The notes beneath the pieces are model-generated. The model worked only from the letters and a program-made list of their open reading frames with translations. It was not told where the DNA came from and ran no database searches. A stretch of DNA of 64,000 nucleotides, from assembly GCA_039000515.1 (NCBI GenBank), contig JBCFYV010001001.1, positions 8,246,333 to 8,310,332 on the forward strand, written 5' to 3'. Both the position numbers and the translations under genes were made by a program. Of the stretch, positions 24,494 through 33,449 are shown in pieces. How positions within the stretch are numbered: the first letter of the stretch is position 1; every line of letters starts with the position of its first letter. Origin of the DNA: Timema cristinae. Its lineage: Eukaryota; Arthropoda; Insecta; Phasmatodea; Timematidae.

Positions 24494-25119
24494 ATATTAG
24501 TATATTTAATTGTCAAATTGTATTATGAGAAAACTAATCTTACAGCTAGAAGTGTTACAATATCTATTTTAACTATGTAAGATCATGTGGATTATTGTGA
24601 TCTGCAGCTGGCCTGGTGTAATTAAACGATCCTTCCTGAACGGTTTCCCGTTTCTCTTTTCTTCCAAATGCACGTACACTTACTTTCTTCTTGACCCTAT
24701 TACGAGTATCTAGTAAGCTGGGGTGTAAAAAAGTTACTACTTATAATAATAATAAATATTAGGGCATACTTCTGATACTAAGAAGCAGTATTTATGATAA
24801 TTATGATAAAAAAATAAAAAAATAGAAACAGTAATATTGATAATAATAATAAATATCATAAATATTAGCTACTATTAACAATAATAAAAATAAGAGTAGT
24901 TATAACAATAATACATTTTTCAACTATTATCATCAGAAATAGTAATAATGATAATATTGAAAGAACTATTTTATGTATTTCATTACAGGTTTTAATCACC
25001 CTTGTATTACAAAACTGAACTCTATTCAGTATTCCGGCTGCTCTAAATTTACCGCAGGAGCGACCCTCGAATAAAATGGATTAATTTGTTCTTTGTTTTC
25101 CCACGTTATTTTGTACTTT
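24494..25119. other. AT-rich DNA with degenerate TAA repeats
   Basis: From 24745 to 24960 the sequence is dominated by imperfect AATAAT triplets. Nothing else recognised. Confidence 0.5.
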
Positions 25120-25143
25120 AAAAAAAAAAAAAAAAAAAAAAAA
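25120..25143 (+). repeat. Poly-A run
   Basis: 24 consecutive A. Could be a retroposed tail, but no recognisable retroposon body precedes it. Confidence 0.9.
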
Positions 25144-25429
25144 GAGAACCAATTTGCTTGACTGTTATTGATGAAAACGAGCGCGCGCGTGAAACAGTTT
25201 AAGTTTTACGACTGATTAACGAGACAAATAAAATGCAGTTATCAGTTCATTAGGTCTTTTAACCACTGTCATTATCTCGTGTCACCTACTAGTTTATTAC
25301 ACAAATATTTATATGATGGGGAAGGGGGTGGGGGGTATAGAGGCTCATTGCATGGCATGGTGAGCGTATGACTATATTATCTCTGAAATGACTGTTTAGA
25401 AAACAAATGTCGTAAGCCCGTCATCGAGA

Positions 25430-25695
25430 AATACCGACCGAGCGTCTGCCACCATTAGCGATTATAGTGCTAACATATGCGGATAGAAGGTGTCATGGGG
25501 TCAGCACAACGATCCCCTCGGACGTATATCCGCTACCTATTAATTCAAGTAGATCCTCATATGTTATTATGAAGCTTATTTTGTCCCCGTTCTAAATCCA
25601 AAGCTTCACTGAAAAATTATGTAAGCACTGGGGATCGAACACCGACTTCTCTGGATCAGTAACCATGAACTTAGACCACCATACTACAGAGGCAG
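25430..25695 (-). mobile_element. tRNA-derived SINE (family 3)
   Basis: The minus-strand head ends with B-box GGTGTTCGATCCCCAGTGC. The body contains, on the plus strand, GTGTCATGGGGTCAGCACAA and ATCCGCTACCTATTAATTCA. The same order of head and body occurs at 30440-30732. The GTCATG...CAGCACAACG core is reminiscent of a body domain I associate with mollusc and other invertebrate SINEs, from memory. Confidence 0.65.
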
Positions 25696-25742
25696 TTTCT
25701 TTTAAACAAAACGTTAAGTTATTTTAATCATTTGATACTTTT

Positions 25743-25842
25743 NNNNNNNNNNNNNNNNNNNNNNNNNNNNNNNNNNNNNNNNNNNNNNNNNNNNNNNNNN
25801 NNNNNNNNNNNNNNNNNNNNNNNNNNNNNNNNNNNNNNNNNN
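25743..25842. other. Assembly gap (100 N)
   Basis: Exactly 100 N, a conventional placeholder length for a gap of unknown size. It sits directly beside an ATT microsatellite that is also the boundary of the inverted duplication arm 2. Confidence 0.99.
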
Positions 25843-26412
25843 ATTATTATTATTATATATTATTATTATTATTATTATTTCTCAAACCAATATAGAAGTG
25901 TTATTTACATGACATATGCACAAACTAGACTTGAAAGTCAATGTAGGTGTATATTTATCATATCATATTTACAGATCTCAAGGGAGCGAATAACGAAGAT
26001 TCAATTCCTCCAACAACATTTCTAAACTAAGTTTTATTTCTAAAATTTGTGGTACGTCACTCAAAATTCCGACGCGTATAAACTTGGGATTTTTTTTTTT
26101 TTAAAGGAAAGCCCTCTACCAGGTCTACCAACCTTCGTCGGGGAACTACTTAGAAGTTCCGTCGTTTTCTTTTGTTCGTAGACGTGTGTTCAGCAAAATA
26201 GGATTGTTTTGTTTGATATGATACAAGGGGAAGAGGAAATGTTTCTGACATATTTACCAACTTACTTTACAAATATTCACGAACTTGGTATTCTTATTGT
26301 GAGTTTATAAGTGTTTTTGAAGGACTGACGTTTGAAGAGGGCCTCAGTGCCCTTTTAAGATTGTGGAACACAGTAACCACCTTCGAGTCTTATCACTAAC
26401 AACTAAAAACTG

Positions 26413-26665
26413 ACCTGCTTCGGTGGTGGCCGCATGTTCTAAGGAATCACTATTGTGTTGGATTAGAATGCCAATGGCAGGCAGATTGGAGTTCGAATCC
26501 AAAGTCAGGTGTACTGAGTGTGGCTATTTTCCCAAATGAGTTTTCACCCCTCTCTCTCTCTCTCTGTACAAAAATGTGGGTACATTTTATCTAAGTTCGG
26601 CCTTCCTCATTAACTCACTAGCGTAAGTAGTGCATATGCGTATAGCCTGAACAGATGAGGTGCTA
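26413..26665 (+). mobile_element. tRNA-derived SINE (family 1), duplicated copy
   Basis: Counterpart of the SINE at 4546-4797, in plus orientation. Head ACCTGCTTCGGTGGTGGCCG, B-box GGAGTTCGAATCC, and tail GCGTATAGCCTGAACAGATG then AGGTGCTAA. Here the tail reads AGATGAGGTGCTAA, whereas the other arm has lost a base in GCACTCATCT. Confidence 0.85.
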
Positions 26666-27021
26666 AAAAAAATATATAAATTGAAACTAAACATTGGAAG
26701 GCCTATAGTATTGTAAAATTCATAATACAGTTTTGAATTACAAATGAATTATTTGTGGAGCATCCAAATATTTATTCGTATTTTACAAGTTATCAAAAAA
26801 TATTTGAATAATCCATTGAGATCTTTTATTCTGACTCCTTTCAGACAAAAAGAAATTGAATTTTACAGATTTTTTAAATTTTCCTGATGCGTACCAGCCC
26901 TGATATCTTTATCATTAACGTATATTTTTGTGACAAACCGTATTTAAATACCAACATGACACTGGAAAAAAATAGGAATATCTGTTTGTATAAAATATAA
27001 TTCAATTAAAAAAAGTATTTT

Positions 27022-27254
27022 ACCTGGTTCGGTGGCTGCATGGTCTAACTCTAAGGCATCACTCCCGCATTTGACTAAACTACTGATTCACATCTCGGTC
27101 GGGTGTAATGAAGATTTTTTTCCATAAGTTATATTTTAACTCTCCTTCACGCAAATGTGGGTAATTTTCCTATAAATTCAACCTCGCTATCATAATACAT
27201 TAGGGCAATTAAGTACATATACATATAGCCTGAACCGGTAATAAGACGTGGTGA
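27022..27254 (+). mobile_element. tRNA-derived SINE (family 1), duplicated copy
   Basis: Counterpart of the SINE at 3959-4189, in plus orientation, with the same decayed B-box and tail ending in AAGACGTGGTG. Confidence 0.8.
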
Positions 27255-27405
27255 AAAACAAGTTTTATTCTAGTAAGCTAACCAATTTGTATAGTGTTTA
27301 GTACTAATATTGCTATTATTGTTTACTCATTGTTAAATGTATTAAAAAGGTAAAATTTTTTATCTAAATTTCTCCAAGTCGAATAATATTTTGAATAACC
27401 TATCA

Positions 27406-27762
27406 TGATCTCAAGTTTCAGATAACACCCTATATTTCGTGTATAAAAGAAGTATCAATAAAATTAGAGATATTTTTACCAACCCATATCTTTTGAGTGG
27501 AAATATTGTTTCATTTATTGGTCATGGTAAGTTAAAGTTAAAGTTGCTTACGTTAATTTACAAACCTAAATCCTTTAATTTAAACCTCTTAAGTTTAGGT
27601 TTAAAAAAAAAAATTGAAAAGTTTCATCCAAAATTTAGGCTCTCATTTCTAGCCCTACGCTTTAACATTACATAGAGTGTATTAAATTTCATTAATATAG
27701 TAATTGGTAAATATAAGAGGCTAGCTTAGAAGAAATACACTTCAATCAACTTATAGAGATGG
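27406..27762. other. AT-rich DNA, no gene seen
   Basis: A 78-codon frame (27439-27675) of Lys/Leu-rich, low-complexity sequence is not called. Confidence 0.5.
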
Positions 27763-28050
27763 GTGGCGTGGTGGTCTAGGGTTAAGGTGTCGGACTTCTG
27801 TGCTGGGGTCCAGGGCTCAATCCTCGGTCCTGGCACAGATTTATCTGATTACCAAAACCTTCCTTCCTTCTGACAAGACGTGTATTAATCACAACTTGTG
27901 AATGTGGGAAAAGCCAGGCCTCCACCGTGGTTCGGATTCCACGCTAAACTGTAGGTCCTCCATTTAATCTCACAATCACCCTACCTTACACATTAGCGTA
28001 AGTGCGTATAACCTAAATGGGTAGTAAGACGCGGTGCTAATAATAATAAC
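27763..28050 (+). mobile_element. tRNA-derived SINE (family 2)
   Basis: Head GTGGCGTGGTGGTCTAGGGT and TAAGGTGTCGGACTTCTGTG, with B-box GGGCTCAATCCTCGGTCC. The body has ACAGATTTATCTGATTACC, CCAGGCCTCCACCGTGGTTC and GGATTCCACGCTAAACTG. The 3' tail GTGCGTATAACCTAAATGGG, GTAGTAAGACGCGGTGCTAA, then TAA repeats, is the same tail as family 1. Copies at 31134-31290 (5' truncated) and 39399-39720 share it. Confidence 0.85.
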
Positions 28051-28416
28051 TTAGAGAGTGAATCGGGAAATTATATGGATTATCAAACTTGGAATACCAC
28101 CCCACAGTGCTATCTTCAAAGATTAAAACCCTAACTACCCTGTCATCACTAATTAAACCTATGAGACAGGCGCCCTATACAGTGCGACCATAGACATGGG
28201 TACACAATATAAGTATTCATTAAATAAATGCTATCTGCTAGTAAAAAAAAAGCCATGAATAAGCTACCCATAAGGATGGACTCGATGTATAATGCGTCAG
28301 GCGATCAATAGATGATGGCGAAGAAGAAGAAGGCCATGTGCTCGAGGGGATGTTTTCCCCCCCATGTGATTTCTTATCTTCTCACCAAACGCTATAATTT
28401 TTTTAAATTTTTTGTA
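28051..28416. other. Anonymous DNA, no gene seen
   Basis: No family repeat recognised. Confidence 0.45.
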
Positions 28417-28967
28417 TCGCGTCTTACTATCCGTTTTGGTTATGCCCATATATACTAATTACGCTAAAGTTTCAGAGATTAGTAAGATTAAATTTGAGGA
28501 AGTGTACACAAATTTGCGTGGAGGGAGAGTGTAAAAACCATTTAGGGAAAACCACCCTCAATAAACCCGACCGACATTAAAACCATGATCTCCCCGTCAT
28601 CATCAGTTTAATCTATTGTGGAGTGGTGCGTTTGACCACGTGGCCACCGAAGTGGGTGACCGTGATTCAAAACCCAATCTCCCCGTCATCAGATATCAAG
28701 TCTATTGTGAAAATCATGGCTTAAAACAGGCCTGTCCAACTGGTGGCCGGTGGTCCGCATATTTTGTGGCCCGCGACGAATTAGAAAAGTTAAAAAGATA
28801 TATATAGTGTCATCCATAAGTCAGGAGATTTTTTATTGTTGATTCTGTATAGGTTTAATTTCCACGTGTGCGGCGGCTCGCACACTGTCTAAGAATATAA
28901 AATGAGGCCCTTAGCTAACTTCAAGTTGGACAGCCCTGACTTAGAATATGCTACCACCGAAGCAGGT
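28417..28967 (-). mobile_element. Compound family-1 SINE with duplicated head
   Basis: Reading the minus strand, a head (ACCTGCTTCGGTGGTAGCAT) is interrupted by the hAT MITE at 28727-28938. It resumes with a second complete head (CACCCACTTCGGTGGCCACG) and then the usual body and tail (ACGCAAATTTGTGTACACTT ... AAGACGCGATAC). The head half is therefore present twice in tandem, by partial duplication or by insertion of one SINE into another. The 63-codon frame across it is chimeric and not a gene. Confidence 0.75.
28727..28938 (+). mobile_element. hAT MITE nested in a SINE
   Basis: Termini CAGGCCTGTCCAAC and GTTGGACAGCCCTG are imperfect inverted repeats of the hAT CAGGGNTGTCCAAC type. Flanking octamers GCTTAAAA and ACTTAGAA agree at 6 of 8 positions, and the uninterrupted SINE copies read CCTTAGA at the insertion point, which supports an 8-bp target duplication. 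Length is 212 bp with no coding capacity. It contains GTGGCCCGCGA near the left end, typical of such elements. Confidence 0.8.
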
Positions 28968-29590
28968 ATCCATGATGGTAAACGTAGCAATAACAAAATA
29001 AAACTAAGTTAAAAATATCGCCAATTTTTCGTGACTATCTTTCAAGTTTGATGAAAATAAACTCACCTCTGACTTACATGAATGTAATCTGGCAGTGCCG
29101 CCAAATCCTTTCATGCCAATCTCAAAGGTTTTGTAAAATGCGAAATTTAAATTTTGGTTGAAGTTGTCAAGGGTGTGAGAGAGAAACTCTTGATCCCTTA
29201 CATTATGTTTGACACAAGAGTCGAGACTGATTTCAGAATAACATGGCTGAGGGGGTACGTGACTGTGACAACTAATCTCCCTCCAAAGATTAAAAAACAA
29301 TATTTACACACGGAGCAAGGAGAAACTTGGATGGAGATTCAACTGAACAAAGTAATTTCCAACTTTCGACGTTCTAGAACACGACAGAGGAAGTAAAAAA
29401 TACAGTTCCTTTTTTAAACATATAAAGAAACAAATTATAACACTGTTAATATAAGTTTTTAATTAATTATAGATAGATCTAGTCATACAAAATATATGTT
29501 GGCATATTTAATGGTTTTAACAGAAAACTACAAATACAAATATTTGAATTAAATTTCTCTAATAAATTTTAATTAAATATAATCCTATTC
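28968..29590. other. More balanced-composition stretch with opposing ORFs
   Basis: At 29004-29400 composition is less AT-rich and both strands carry overlapping frames of 80-98 codons (29004-29300 minus, 29154-29396 plus). I recognise no domain in either. A decayed transposon coding segment is possible but unsupported. 29400-29590 is AT-rich. Confidence 0.3.
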
Positions 29591-29737
29591 ACTGGCCAAA
29601 TGATCCAAGGCATCATCTTGCAATAGACAGAGAGATTGGGGTTCGAATCCCCGTTTGGGGTACCAAGGGTGTGTTTTTCTAAATGGTTTTACACTCTCTC
29701 TCCATGCAAATACGGGTATATTTAACCTACTGTTTTT
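29591..29737 (+). mobile_element. tRNA-derived SINE (family 1), 3' truncated
   Basis: Head CTGGCCAAATGATCCAAGGC, B-box GGGGTTCGAATCCCCGTTTG, and body up to TCCATGCAAATACGGGTATA. The tail is missing because a second SINE in opposite orientation begins directly after. Confidence 0.75.
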
Positions 29738-29984
29738 TATCACCGTGGTTCACTACCCGTTCAGGTTTTAACTTATATACTAATAACGCTAATGGTTTTA
29801 GGGATTAGGAAGGTTATATTAATAAGAAGTGTACCCGAATTTGCGTGGAGAGAGAGAGTGAAAAACATTTTGGAAAAACCACCTCATTACACCTGACTAG
29901 ATTCGAACCTCAATCTCCCAATCATCGGCAGTCTAGTCATATTGCGAGAGTGACTTCTTAGACCATGCGACCACTGAAGCAGGT
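29738..29984 (-). mobile_element. tRNA-derived SINE (family 1), inverted against its neighbour
   Basis: Full-length on the minus strand: ACCTGCTTCAGTGGTCGCAT, B-box AGGTTCGAATCTAG, CGCAAATTCGGGTACACTTC, and tail AACCTGAACGGGTAGTGAAC. Together with 29591-29737 it makes a head-out inverted SINE pair that could form a long hairpin. Confidence 0.8.
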
Positions 29985-30439
29985 TTTACTTTATAGAATT
30001 GATATTTTATCCCTTTTATTTTAAGTATGTAATTTCAAGAGGACCATCACAGAAGAATATTGTATTTAAAATATTCATAATAATTATTTAAACTGACAGA
30101 ACACAAACGTGAAATTGTGTTTATATTTATAAAGAAAACGTTGATGGTCTATATTTAGGCTACCATCCATAAAAATAAGGTATGATGGGCAGATGTCATA
30201 AAACACATTCCATATTAGTTTGAGAACAGTATTGAACAGTAACATTAGCAATTATTTTCTCAAAAATTATTTAATACTTGCTTTTTCTTACCATTCTGCT
30301 ACCGATTGATAAAACCATTCATGCACTAGGATTTCGATAAGATTAAACACATAGTGCATGATTTATACTGACGTATTATCTTAATATTTTGATTAAAACT
30401 TTATTCAATGGTGGAAAAAATATCCATGGTGTCATCCCG
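29985..30439. other. AT-rich DNA, no gene seen
   Basis: No feature recognised. Confidence 0.5.
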
Positions 30440-30732
30440 CTAAACGAGTTATACCGACAAGCGGCCGCCGCATGTTGGTAAACATAGTACCAACATTTGT
30501 GGATAGAGGGTGTCATGTGGTAAGCACAACGAACGCTCCGCCTCTAATCTCAGTTTTCCAAATCTTAGCCGCTACTTCTTTATTCAAGTAGCTCCTCATT
30601 TTTCTTCACGAGTTTGAGTAACCCCGTTCCATACCAAGTGAGTCACAGATAAATCTGGACGTGGTAGGGATCAAACCCGGGACTTCTAGATCTGTAGACA
30701 GGAACTCTGACCACTAGGCCAAAGAGGCGGTC
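30440..30732 (-). mobile_element. tRNA-derived SINE (family 3)
   Basis: Minus-strand head GACCGCCTCTTTGGCCTAGT and GGTCAGAGTTCCTG, with B-box CCGGGTTTGATCCCTACC. The body then reads, on the plus strand, GTGTCATGTGGTAAGCACAA, AGCCGCTACTTCTTTATTCA and AGTAGCTCCTCAT. Same organisation as 25430-25695 and better preserved at the head. Confidence 0.7.
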
Positions 30733-31133
30733 GTCTAATGGTAGAAACATGAACCGAATAAAATTAAATTATAAATTTATCCAGACAGTCATCTATTATT
30801 TGAATTAGAGGAAAAGATATGGAAATGAAGAACTAAACATCTAATTGTTACTCAGCGTCTCAGGTAGCCTCAATGTCGATTATTCACCTGGCTCGGTAGA
30901 GGAAGTTTCTAGGCAAGATTAATTAGTCGGTAATTACCACCCCCATTAACATCTTCAGGAAGGTGCTTGAATGGAAGGTAGGTATAAACTTTCCACTGCG
31001 AAGCGAACGGCTGTGATGGGCACACCTTTCCCGGAAATGAGTCAAGAAAAACTGGATCCAGTCTTGAAACAAAGGGTTTCATCCGATATTATTTAAACAG
31101 GATTGTAATGTAATAATATTAGGTAGTTATATT
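30733..31133. other. Anonymous DNA, no gene seen
   Basis: 30880-31075 is less AT-rich (CACCTGGCTCGGTAGAGGAA, ACACCTTTCCCGGAAATGAG) and may be an unrecognised repeat. No coding frame. Confidence 0.4.
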
Positions 31134-31290
31134 TTAGTGAATGTGGGGAATGCCAGGCCTCCACCGTGGTTCGGGTTCCACGTTAAACTGTAGGTCCTTC
31201 ATTTCATCTCACAATCAACCTACCATTACACATTAGTGTAAGTGCGTACAACCCGAAGGGTAGTAAGACGCGGTGCTAATAATAATATAT
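31134..31290 (+). mobile_element. tRNA-derived SINE (family 2), 5' truncated
   Basis: Starts inside the body at GTGAATGTGGGGAATGCCAG and continues CCTCCACCGTGGTTCGGGTT, CCACGTTAAACTGTAGGTCC, tail GTGCGTACAACCCGAAGGG, GTAGTAAGACGCGGTGCTAA and TAA repeats. The tRNA head is missing, as expected of 5'-truncated retrotransposition. Confidence 0.85.
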
Positions 31291-31697
31291 TTTAGTGTTT
31301 CCCATTTTACAGCGGGATATCCAACATATATATAAATATCCATAGTAGAAAGAAGTAAGTGCTTGCATTAACATCATCAAATCATCATCATCATTATGAT
31401 ATGTAATTTCATCATATAAACTGACTCTCAGATTGGAAAGTTTTCAACCCAAATTGTTTGTATTCGCTGCTATAGATTCTTCTTTTTTAAACATTTTTAT
31501 AAAGATTATGACAAGACATGAAAATTTTCACTAGCGTGGTTTGCTTACAATAGTTGTTTCCATAAATAAACATATTAAAATTTAACTTTTAAAAGAAAGA
31601 TATATGCTCTCATCCAATTTAATTTACATAATATTAGAAGATTGAATTTAAAATTTAAACAGCATATTTAAAAATCATGTAATAGTAGACTTCACAG

Positions 31698-32064
31698 TTA
31701 AGGTGCGGCAGAAGGAGCGCGAGTAATTTTACAGTTTTACAGCATTACATTTATTTGGCTAAAAATAAATTAAATATTTATCAAGTAATAACAAAGAGTT
31801 AGTTTTCTGTACATGCTAATGTCAATAGATCTTGAATATCTGTCAAGGGTGTCTTGGAATTTTGTCAAAATCTTTTTTTTTATCTAAAAAGTTTTGACAA
31901 AATTCCAGGACATCCTTGACAGATATTCAAGAGCTGTTGATATTAGCATGTTAGGAAAATTAAATTCTATCTTGCTACTCGAGAAATATTTAATTTATTT
32001 TTGCAAAAATGTATATTCTATAAAAGCAGTAAAAATACTTGCGCTCCCTTCTGCCGCACCTTAA
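31698..32064. mobile_element. 367-bp foldback MITE
   Basis: Left end TTAAGGTGCGGCAGAAGGAG (31698 onward) and right end whose reverse complement is TTAAGGTGCGGCAGAAGGGA. Complementarity continues through almost the whole element: CTTGAATATCTGTCAAGGGT on the left pairs with CCTTGACAGATATTCAAG on the right, and TTTTGACAAAATTCC closes the inner stem. The only unpaired part is a short loop near 31872-31885. A TTAA at each edge could be part of the inverted repeat or a target duplication. Non-coding. A related half element lies at 57823-58045. Confidence 0.85.
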
Positions 32065-32639
32065 TGCGTTTAAATAATTATTTAAAAGTCATCTAGATTC
32101 CAAAATTAAAATGTAATAATTAAAATAATTGAAATTATCAAAAAAGTTCAAGTTGATTTTAAAAAAGGAAATAAAATAATAATGAGATTATATTACTTCA
32201 ACGTACCGATAGCAAATTTATTATTACCAAGCAACTACTTTGCTTGATTATATCGCCGGAAAGTGTGTGGCATTTGATCCTTTAGAGCCACCCTTAAGAG
32301 CTATGCCAACTATGTCGTCCTTGTAGTTTAATAGTATGTCATTTGAGGCTCTAGCGAGCAAGACTCGCACATGTATATTTGGTTTTTGTAGGTTGGTAGG
32401 AATGTTCAGGGTGGTGATAATTGAATACTAGGTTGAGGGTACAATAAACACCCCATTTGCAGACACCATTCAAACACTAAACATTTTAATGGAATACTAA
32501 GGAAGTGGGTAGTACTTTGAGAAGGTACCTAAAATCCCCACTGCTATACCAAAAGTAAAACTGGATCTGAATAATAAGTGGATAACTAATACAGTCCAAT
32601 TTTCATTTAAAGGGCCACTAGAAAAATACTTTAAAATTT
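32065..32639. other. Anonymous DNA, no gene seen
   Basis: 32200-32600 is slightly less AT-rich but has no open frame or repeat that I recognise. Confidence 0.45.
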
Positions 32640-32960
32640 TCATATTACGTCAAGTCACGTGATCTACAGCTGTCACTTTTGATAGATAGTAATAATATCT
32701 AAAAAAATACTAATATATAATATCAATGTCTATAAAACAATAATAATAATAATTATAGTACCAATATCTATAAAACAACACTAATAATATAGAAAATAAT
32801 ATAATTGTTAGCTACAATAATAATATATGTTAATGGTTTAAAAAAGGATCTTGATATAAAAATTGAACTGTACGTACATAAATAATTACTTGGTACTAAG
32901 ACACATTATAATGTTGAAAGCTATTGTTATTAATACAATAGCCAAATAAACTATATTACA
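32640..32960 (+). repeat. Diverged dispersed repeat with TAA-rich centre
   Basis: AAGTCACGTGATCTACAGCT and GTCACTTTTGATA at the left and ATAAAAATTGAACTGTACGT at the right match, in the same order, the blocks at 18225-18420. Between them is a stretch of degenerate ATA/TAA triplets with ATCTATAAAACAA motifs. A shorter match is at 5660-5760. Confidence 0.5.
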
Positions 32961-33002
32961 CAACCCCTCTATATTGTTTGGCAAGCGTATTTTGTTTATA
33001 TT

Positions 33003-33203
33003 CACCATGTCTTAACGCTTGTTTGGGTTATACGCTTATTTACTAATAACGTTAATTTGTTATGGATGAGAAAGAGTGAGTTGTGAGGAAGTGCACCCGA
33101 ATTTACGTGGGAGAAAAGTGGAAATCAATCACAATTCACCCAGCCAGAATTCATTCCCAGATCTTCGTCATATGCATTCTATTGTGAGAGTGATGTTTTA
33201 TAC
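33003..33203 (-). mobile_element. tRNA-derived SINE (family 1), cut by a hAT-like terminus
   Basis: Minus-strand body and tail are recognisable (CGTAAATTCGGGTGCACTTC; AACCCAAACAAGCGTTAAGA). The head stops at AAAACATCACTCTCACAAT, where a CAGGGGTCACCAAAC sequence begins at 33204. Confidence 0.7.
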
Positions 33204-33449
33204 CAGGGGTCACCAAACAAATGGATTGTGGGAGCTAATTTAAAATTGTCAAATTTTTTCGTGATATACAGTATTGCGTTATGGTTTTTTTTGTGGTAAG
33301 TGGTGGACTATATGGCTGGTTTAGTAACTGTAATGGAAATAATATTTAAATGTTAATACATTTCAAACAAAATCGAACTTTTTAATGCTAGAAAATACAA
33401 GATGTATTCGATTTAAAAAAATCAAAGTGTGTTATATATATATATATAT
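33204..33449 (+). mobile_element. hAT-like left terminus, partner not found
   Basis: CAGGGGTCACCAAACAAATG is a typical hAT end and interrupts a SINE head. I could not find the matching right end before the next element at 33450, so the insertion is truncated or its right end has been lost. Confidence 0.5.

Larger units (their letters stand above)
25843..27405 (-). repeat. Inverted duplication, arm 2
   Basis: Reverse complement of 3808-5357, with the same two SINEs and the same non-SINE spacer sequence. Examples are CTCTACCAGGTCTACCAACC and GGGCCTCAGTGCCCTTTTAA. It starts in an ATT microsatellite at the gap and ends at CTATCATG near 27405, after which the two loci diverge. About 20.5 kb separates the arms. 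Confidence 0.85.

Noticed and set aside
25732..26025. 97-codon ORF with Tyr run
   Set aside because: It crosses the run of Ns and an ATT microsatellite, and the same frame recurs in the other arm of the inverted duplication without any domain.
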